Positions 6,631 to 11,069 of a stretch of 11,069 nt of DNA are shown piece after piece. The notes below the pieces were generated by a model, which was not told the DNA's origin, searched no databases, and saw only the letters and a program-made list of their open reading frames with translations. Origin of the DNA: Bacteroidota bacterium. GTDB lineage: Bacteria > Spirochaetota > Spirochaetia > JABMQR01. The stretch spans positions 1 through 11,069 of the forward strand of contig JABMQR010000041.1 of assembly GCA_013202335.1 (NCBI GenBank). The letters run 5' to 3'. Both the position numbers and the translations under genes were made by a program. The stretch's first letter is position 1. Each line of letters opens with the position of its first letter.

Positions 6631-7552
6631 ATGCATCCACTATTTTTCTGACCAGTCTGCTTCTGATAACATCCTTCGACTTAAATGTTATAAAAGCAAT
6701 GTCATCTATACTATGCAGGATTCTTGCTGCGTGAACAAGTCCTGATTTTCCTGCAGAAGGTAAATCAATTTGAGTAATATCACCAGTAATTACTGCTTCT
6801 GAATTCTCACCAATTCTGGTTAAAAACATTTGCATTTGTTCTCTGGTAGTGTTCTGAGCTTCATCAAGAATAATGAATGCATTTTGTAAGCTTCTCCCAC
6901 GCATATAAGCCAGAGGGGCAACTTCAATTACTCCATTTTCTTCCATTTTTCTGATTGTGTGCATTGGTATCATAGTTTCCAGGGCATCATAAAGCGGTCG
7001 TAAATAAGGACTGATTTTTTGTGACAGATCTCCCGGCAAAAAGCCAAGATTTTCCCCGGCTTCAACCACAGGTCGTGTAAGAATTAGTTTTTTTCTTTTG
7101 TTTTGACTTAAATCATGAACAGCTTTTGCTATGGCAAGAAATGTCTTACCAGTACCAGCCGGACCAATCCCAATAACTAACTGCTTAGAGAACATTGCCT
7201 CTATATAAGTTAACTGATTCCTGCTTTTAGGGTATATAGATTTACTCCCGGCTTGTATGTGGATATTTTTTGGATCAGATGAGATAAATTCTTCAGATTC
7301 CTTCTGTGCCTGAATAAGAAGCCGTACCTGCAGGGGATCTATCTCCCTCTCCTGTTTAGCCAATTCCTTTAAAATATCAATTATTCTGGAAAATGATGAA
7401 GTTAATTCTATATCGGTATCATGCTCAATTGTAATTGTATTTCCTTTTAGGAAAATTTTGATACGTAACCCTTCACTAAGTTCTTTTATATTTTCATCAT
7501 TTGGTCCGCAGATTTTTTTTAAAACATCTGAATCCTCAAAAACTACAGTCAC
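6614..7552 (-). CDS. phoH: PhoH-family ATPase (PhoH/YbeZ-like)
   Basis: The product is a cytoplasmic P-loop ATPase of about 312 residues. Numbered from the GTG at 7552, Walker A GPAGTGKT is at 130-137, the PhoH signature TRPVVEAGENLGFLPGD at 159-175, Walker B LDEAQNTT at 229-236, the GDITQIDLP motif at 257-265 and the arginine-containing SRLVRKIVDAYE at 298-309. The N-terminal 80 or so residues form the small domain usual in bacterial PhoH/YbeZ, which is linked to RNA metabolism and partners YbeY. An ATG at 7585 would add 11 residues, but it lacks a Shine-Dalgarno. The GTG at 7552 has AGGAG 5 nt upstream and yields the expected beginning MTVVFEDSD. The 3' end overlaps the next gene by 17-23 nt, so the two are coupled. 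Confidence 0.95.
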   Translation of the reverse strand: MTVVFEDSDVLKKICGPNDENIKELSEGLRIKIFLKGNTITIEHDTDIELTSSFSRIIDILKELAKQEREIDPLQVRLLIQAQKESEEFISSDPKNIHIQAGSKSIYPKSRNQLTYIEAMFSKQLVIGIGPAGTGKTFLAIAKAVHDLSQNKRKKLILTRPVVEAGENLGFLPGDLSQKISPYLRPLYDALETMIPMHTIRKMEENGVIEVAPLAYMRGRSLQNAFIILDEAQNTTREQMQMFLTRIGENSEAVITGDITQIDLPSAGKSGLVHAARILHSIDDIAFITFKSKDVIRSRLVRKIVDAYEKDI

Positions 7553-7557
7553 TATTG

Positions 7558-7562
7558 CTCCT
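7558..7562 (-). promoter_or_regulatory. Shine-Dalgarno that sets a GTG start for phoH
   Basis: AGGAG on the minus strand lies 5 nt before GTG at 7552. It falls inside the longer frame opened by the ATG at 7585, which has no recognisable Shine-Dalgarno. It therefore argues that the first 11 codons of the longer frame are untranslated leader. Confidence 0.7.
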
Positions 7563-7594
7563 ATACAGATACAATCATTTCTCATTAATAATCA

Positions 7595-7609
7595 AGATTG
7601 ACTCAATCT
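7595..7609. repeat. Perfect 15-bp dyad at the lptD stop codon
   Basis: Arms AGATTGA (7595-7601) and TCAATCT (7603-7609) are perfect inverted copies around one central base. The dyad covers part of the lptD stop codon and lies about 43 nt upstream of the preferred phoH start. It has only two G-C pairs per arm and no U-tract after it, so it is a poor terminator. It could be a protein-binding site or chance. Confidence 0.4.
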
Positions 7610-10600
7610 ACTGTATCCCAGTGATAGTATCATGCTCTATTGAGGCAGATATGTCAATTTCCGGCACTGCCTTCCATGAAATATATATTGATGCCAAAGG
7701 ACTCCATTCATATTCATTATCTTCATTCAACGCTATCTCACCAGAATAATCAAAATTAAGATTCCAATCTTTCATATAATGAGTTATGTGCATCTCTATT
7801 TCACTCAAGTTGAAATTTGAAGCATATCTATCATCAATATTAAAGAAGTTAAATGATTTTAGTAGATCAACTAAAATGTTGTCATAGTCACTACTTCCAT
7901 CAAAATAATGGTGGGTAGCACTGTTTCTTGATTTTGAAACAATACTGATATCAAGAAATTCCTCAATTCTTAAATTTAATTTAAAACTTACCGACAAAAG
8001 GTTATCACCTGGATTCTGAAAGTTATAATTCCAATTTGAAATAATATCTGTTGACAAAACGATTCTGTTTTTCCAGAAAGAGAGTTCTGTTAAAGTTTGA
8101 TCTGAAAATACCTTAATTATTGCAGGAATAATTTCACCACTCCCACCTGCGGCTGTCTCATCAAAAAGAAAAAGTAATTCTGCATAGGTTCTTCCAATAT
8201 CAACCCTGCTTATTCCCTGTTCCAGAGTATTCCCGCCAAAATCAAAGAAAAGTTTTTGGCTTAATCTGATTGTATCTGTAAAACTATATGAAATGTTAGG
8301 TTGAAGAGTTAATGGAATAAATATATTTTGAGGCAAAGAGAGAGTCGAGTAATCATATCCAGCTACTAGAGATCCTGAAAATGGATTGTTTCTTGATGAA
8401 TAGGAAAACCGAAAAGTTAGTGGATCATACTGCCAAATACCCAAATTGTCTTCAGCAAATGAAGTGTAAAAGGAGGCTGATATATCACCAATTTTTGTTT
8501 CAAATCTTGGATTGAGTCCAAGATTGTCAGGTGGAAGTGTCATGGAAACAGTAAGTGTACTGGAAAGTACTGAAATTGGTATTGAAGCAGATAGGCTATG
8601 CTGAAGCACATTGTCTTCATTCCATACGAATGTTGAGAGACTATAATCTGTATCTACATAGTCATATTCATAAGTGAATAAACGGGTTTTTAATATATAG
8701 GATATACCATATACAGGAATTCCAGCTGTAAGCTCATTATTTAATACAAACTTTGTTCTTTCTCTGTCCTGATCAATAAATGAACTCCAGTTGAGTATAC
8801 TATCTGAAATTTTATTATGCTGCTGAATATAACCCGAGGGTTTAACGACATTCCTAATTGATAGTATATTATCGAAAAAAGTACCGGTAAATAAAAAATT
8901 AGTATCAAGTCTATTTACAATCTTTTGATACTGAGGATCCCCATTCTCAAAAATAATATCAATATTTCCTGAATCCTTAATACTATAAGATAACTGATAT
9001 TGAAAATATTCATCAATTATTATTTCATTATTAGCTAAAACAGGTATTGCTTTATCAGGTAAAATTAGCGGATTTTTAATTCCTGGTAAATCAATCAACA
9101 TATCTGAACTCTGAGTCACAATCTCTTTATTATGTTTTAGCGTAAACAGATCTCCAGATAACCCTGATACTATAGGTTCATAGGAACCCGAATTAACACC
9201 TAAAGTTGAAGAATTCTCATTATTTATGAGTTCACTATCCTTTGTTAATGTACCGGTTAACAATTTCCCGGATATTTTCGCACTATGAGTAAGTAGTCCA
9301 ATAGATGAAATTTCATACGTATATGGTTGAGTTAAATCCCACTCAACCTGGGAAGAAACGTTTGATAATTCAAATTTCTCGACTATAGGTATTAAAACAG
9401 AAAAATCAGGATTTATTGATCCTTTAAGTTTCCAGATAAAGCTGTCAACATCAGAAGATGACGAGGGGAATTGTGCGATTCCAGTTAAATCTCCAAGTTC
9501 AAATTGAGTTTTTCTTTGCATATAGTCTTCCGATACCTGTTCATCAGAATAAAACGGAAGTGAAATACTAAACAAAAATCCTGAAGTGTCAATTTTAATA
9601 TCCGGTTCAATAAGAAAACGAAATATCGGATTACTTGAGTCCGGATTAATTGCAATCAGTGTTTTTATATTAAAATTCTGTAAAAAGGAAAAATCATGTA
9701 ATTTTGCATCTACACCTAAAGCAACACCAACCTGTTCGTATACATCAAAATTAACAGCAAAATACGACTCTGTTTCATTTGCCCAATCCAGTATTTCGCT
9801 ATTCTGGGAATACATATCAAGAATTGTTCCCTGAATACCATTTACAATACTTTTTGTTTGCTCTTCTACCTGTAAAAAAGTTGTAAAACTTGTAGCTGCA
9901 GCTTCTGATTCATTGAGTGTCCCAAAAATCATTGTCGTAGTATTTACAAACATACCTCTATCAGCAGAGAACCCGAAAGAGGGATTAAAGAAGAAATCTA
10001 CTCCTGGATAAAAGAAAAATGGAAGATAAAAAACAGGTACGCGACCCAAATAGAGAAAAGCCTGATCCGCAAACCAGTCCCCTTCACTAAGAATGCTGAT
10101 AGTGTCTGCATGGATACTAATATGAGGATCTTCATAATCAGAACTTATTATTCCATTATCTAATATCAATACCCCTTTACTACTTTTATACACTGAATCA
10201 CCGGTTAAAGAGAAGGTAAGATCTTCCCCACTACTGTTTCCTCTATTGCTTGAAGTTGCTACGTTACTGATAATACCGTCCCAGCTTTTAACAGATAACG
10301 AAAACTTGCTGCAGTTAAAGCTCTCTAATTTCTCACCAGTTTCTCTTTTTATTTTAATAAAATGTACTGAGCCAGAGGCTGTTATAATATTTGTACTGTT
10401 ATTAAGAACTATTTGCTGTGCATCAATAGTGTATAGATCTCCGGTTTGTGTTTCAGTGAGCTCAACAATTACATTTCCTGATAACAACACAATACTTCCA
10501 TAAGAATGGGTGAGAGATAAATTATCAGCTGAAACAATTGTAACTGAATCAGTTTGGGTAATTTCGGTTTTAATTTCTGGTTCTTCAATGCCGTAATATG

Positions 10601-10826
10601 AATAGAGAAGCTTTTGCATATTCTCTGCAGTATCAGATTCTGGTAAACCTAATCGTTGAATCCATGCCAGAAGGCTGCTTTCTGTCGCTGCCGCAATATC
10701 AAGTTCATATCCTCTCAATTCAAGCGGGCTGAGATTATTGTTCTGTAATGTTTCAGAAAGATCCTCAGCAACCAGTGATCCGAAAATGAGTATATAAAGA
10801 AGTGTTATAATAAAAAAATTTCTCAT
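7608..10826 (-). CDS. lptD: LptD/OstA-family outer-membrane assembly protein, spirochaetal type
   Basis: This 1072-residue secreted protein has a signal peptide with predicted cleavage after A20 (SLVA/ED). A short helical segment at about 35-80 resembles a SAP-like helix-extension-helix. An OstA/LptA-like beta-jellyroll follows at about 93-245 (SVTIVSADNLSL, LLSGNVIVEL, ITASGSVHF). The LptD hallmark is YLGRVPVFYLPFFFYPG (259-275), then NPSFGFSADRGMFVNTTT (281-298). The remaining 770 residues are beta-strand rich, as expected for a large barrel. LptD inserts LPS into the outer leaflet in Proteobacteria; Treponema and Borrelia keep relatives although they lack LPS, so the cargo here is uncertain. 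Only one cysteine (C172) was found. The C-terminus (TITGIQ) lacks the usual terminal aromatic residue. The ATG lies one base after the uvrA stop with only a weak GAG upstream, suggesting coupling. Confidence 0.9.
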   Translation of the reverse strand: MRNFFIITLLYILIFGSLVAEDLSETLQNNNLSPLELRGYELDIAAATESSLLAWIQRLGLPESDTAENMQKLLYSYYGIEEPEIKTEITQTDSVTIVSADNLSLTHSYGSIVLLSGNVIVELTETQTGDLYTIDAQQIVLNNSTNIITASGSVHFIKIKRETGEKLESFNCSKFSLSVKSWDGIISNVATSSNRGNSSGEDLTFSLTGDSVYKSSKGVLILDNGIISSDYEDPHISIHADTISILSEGDWFADQAFLYLGRVPVFYLPFFFYPGVDFFFNPSFGFSADRGMFVNTTTMIFGTLNESEAAATSFTTFLQVEEQTKSIVNGIQGTILDMYSQNSEILDWANETESYFAVNFDVYEQVGVALGVDAKLHDFSFLQNFNIKTLIAINPDSSNPIFRFLIEPDIKIDTSGFLFSISLPFYSDEQVSEDYMQRKTQFELGDLTGIAQFPSSSSDVDSFIWKLKGSINPDFSVLIPIVEKFELSNVSSQVEWDLTQPYTYEISSIGLLTHSAKISGKLLTGTLTKDSELINNENSSTLGVNSGSYEPIVSGLSGDLFTLKHNKEIVTQSSDMLIDLPGIKNPLILPDKAIPVLANNEIIIDEYFQYQLSYSIKDSGNIDIIFENGDPQYQKIVNRLDTNFLFTGTFFDNILSIRNVVKPSGYIQQHNKISDSILNWSSFIDQDRERTKFVLNNELTAGIPVYGISYILKTRLFTYEYDYVDTDYSLSTFVWNEDNVLQHSLSASIPISVLSSTLTVSMTLPPDNLGLNPRFETKIGDISASFYTSFAEDNLGIWQYDPLTFRFSYSSRNNPFSGSLVAGYDYSTLSLPQNIFIPLTLQPNISYSFTDTIRLSQKLFFDFGGNTLEQGISRVDIGRTYAELLFLFDETAAGGSGEIIPAIIKVFSDQTLTELSFWKNRIVLSTDIISNWNYNFQNPGDNLLSVSFKLNLRIEEFLDISIVSKSRNSATHHYFDGSSDYDNILVDLLKSFNFFNIDDRYASNFNLSEIEMHITHYMKDWNLNFDYSGEIALNEDNEYEWSPLASIYISWKAVPEIDISASIEHDTITGIQ

Positions 10827-10827
10827 A

Positions 10828-11069
10828 TTAACTCAGGATACTTTTCAAATATTGCCCGGTATAAGACCTGGTGCAATCAGCCGCCTGTTCCGGAGTCCCG
10901 GTAACAATGACTTCCCCTCCTTTATCACCCCCTTCAGGACCTAAATCAATGATATAATCAGCTGTTTTAATAACATCCAAATTATGTTCTATCATCAGGA
11001 CAGTATTTCCTGCTTTAATTAGTTTCTGGAGTACCTCCATCAACTTTTTAACATCTGCAAAATGTAAAC
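10828..11069 (-). CDS. uvrA: UvrA, excinuclease ABC subunit A (C-terminal 80 residues only)
   Basis: The frame is open to the right edge of the window, so the gene is cut at its 5' side and not broken. The first full codons read [13 protein letters not shown], followed by [20 protein letters not shown] and [14 protein letters not shown]. These are the H-loop histidine region of the second ABC ATPase and the near-invariant C-terminal motif of UvrA, the damage-recognition subunit of nucleotide excision repair. It ends in YLKSILS and TAA, and then lptD starts after one base. A TTG at 11043 is an internal codon and not the gene start, because homology continues upstream of it. uvrA followed by an lptD homologue is, from memory, also the order in Treponema pallidum. 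Confidence 0.97.
   Translation of the reverse strand, partial: LHFADVKKLMEVLQKLIKAGNTVLMIEHNLDVIKTADYIIDLGPEGGDKGGEVIVTGTPEQAADCTRSYTGQYLKSILS

Noticed and set aside
7508..7523. An A8 run preceded by TTTT on the minus strand, early in phoH, in a frame that matches a slippery heptamer.
   Set aside because: Homopolymer runs are frequent in this AT-rich sequence. No stimulatory structure is evident downstream, and the zero frame gives a complete, normal PhoH protein.
7553..7640. A possible promoter for phoH using TTGATT or TTGAGT as the -35.
   Set aside because: The hexamers found at 17-18 bp spacing match the -10 consensus at three positions or fewer, so it was not called.
7608..7640. Possible frameshift or truncation at the 3' end of lptD because of the non-aromatic C-terminus.
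   Set aside because: Neither other frame continues with a plausible beta-strand ending, and the following gene begins soon after. The frame is taken as complete, with the unusual ending noted as a finding.
10828..11043. A small separate gene of 71 codons starting at TTG 11043.
   Set aside because: The frame stays open to the window edge, and the upstream codons continue the UvrA family sequence, so this is the tail of uvrA.
1..11069. Search for mobile elements, integrase sites, CRISPR repeats, tRNA or rRNA genes and toxin-antitoxin pairs.
   Set aside because: None was seen. Every stretch is accounted for by conserved housekeeping genes with short gaps of less than 100 bases.

Overview
The window is a compact, AT-rich piece of bacterial chromosome (G+C roughly one third by eye). 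Every gene lies on the minus strand, so it reads from right to left. Gene content and order point to a spirochaete (Spirochaetota). An outer-membrane LptD/OstA homologue sits directly behind uvrA. A phoH - HD/7TM - ybeY - CBS/CorC block runs into a gap-pgk-tpiA-secG glycolytic block. From memory, Treponema and Borrelia carry pieces of the same arrangement. Genus and species cannot be told from this sequence.

Layout in the direction of transcription: the tail of uvrA (10828-11069, cut by the window edge); lptD (7608-10826), starting one base after the uvrA stop; phoH (6614-7552 by the preferred start); a c-di-AMP phosphodiesterase-like PgpH/7TMR-HD protein (4414-6630 by the preferred start, 6636 possible); ybeY (3953-4417); and a membrane-anchorless CBS/CorC protein (3161-3934). 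Within the group from phoH to corC, genes overlap or lie about 20 bases apart, and three of the four appear to use non-ATG starts (GTG, TTG, TTG) behind good Shine-Dalgarno sequences. A near-consensus sigma-70 promoter (3124-3152) follows and starts the second unit: gap (2083-3084), pgk (861-2042) and tpiA (98-850). That unit ends in a hairpin plus U-tract that folds over the tpiA stop codon (79-123). The first 16 codons of secG (1-50) follow.

The two units have different jobs. The upstream one combines DNA repair (UvrA), outer-membrane assembly (LptD), RNA metabolism and ribosome maturation (PhoH, YbeY), cyclic-dinucleotide signalling (PgpH) and a CBS/CorC protein. The downstream one encodes the three consecutive triose-phosphate enzymes of glycolysis plus the SecG translocon subunit. 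No mobile element, CRISPR array, tRNA or rRNA was seen, no gene looks broken, and no intergenic stretch exceeds 100 bases.

I found no wholly new multi-gene system. The most interesting signals are: a very strong hairpin early in the pgk coding sequence, built from GC-rich codons unusual for this locus; a SAP-like helix-extension-helix segment at the mature N-terminus of the LptD homologue; the near absence of cysteine in that protein, which rules out the intramolecular disulfides known from E. coli LptD; and the terminator or attenuator between tpiA and secG.
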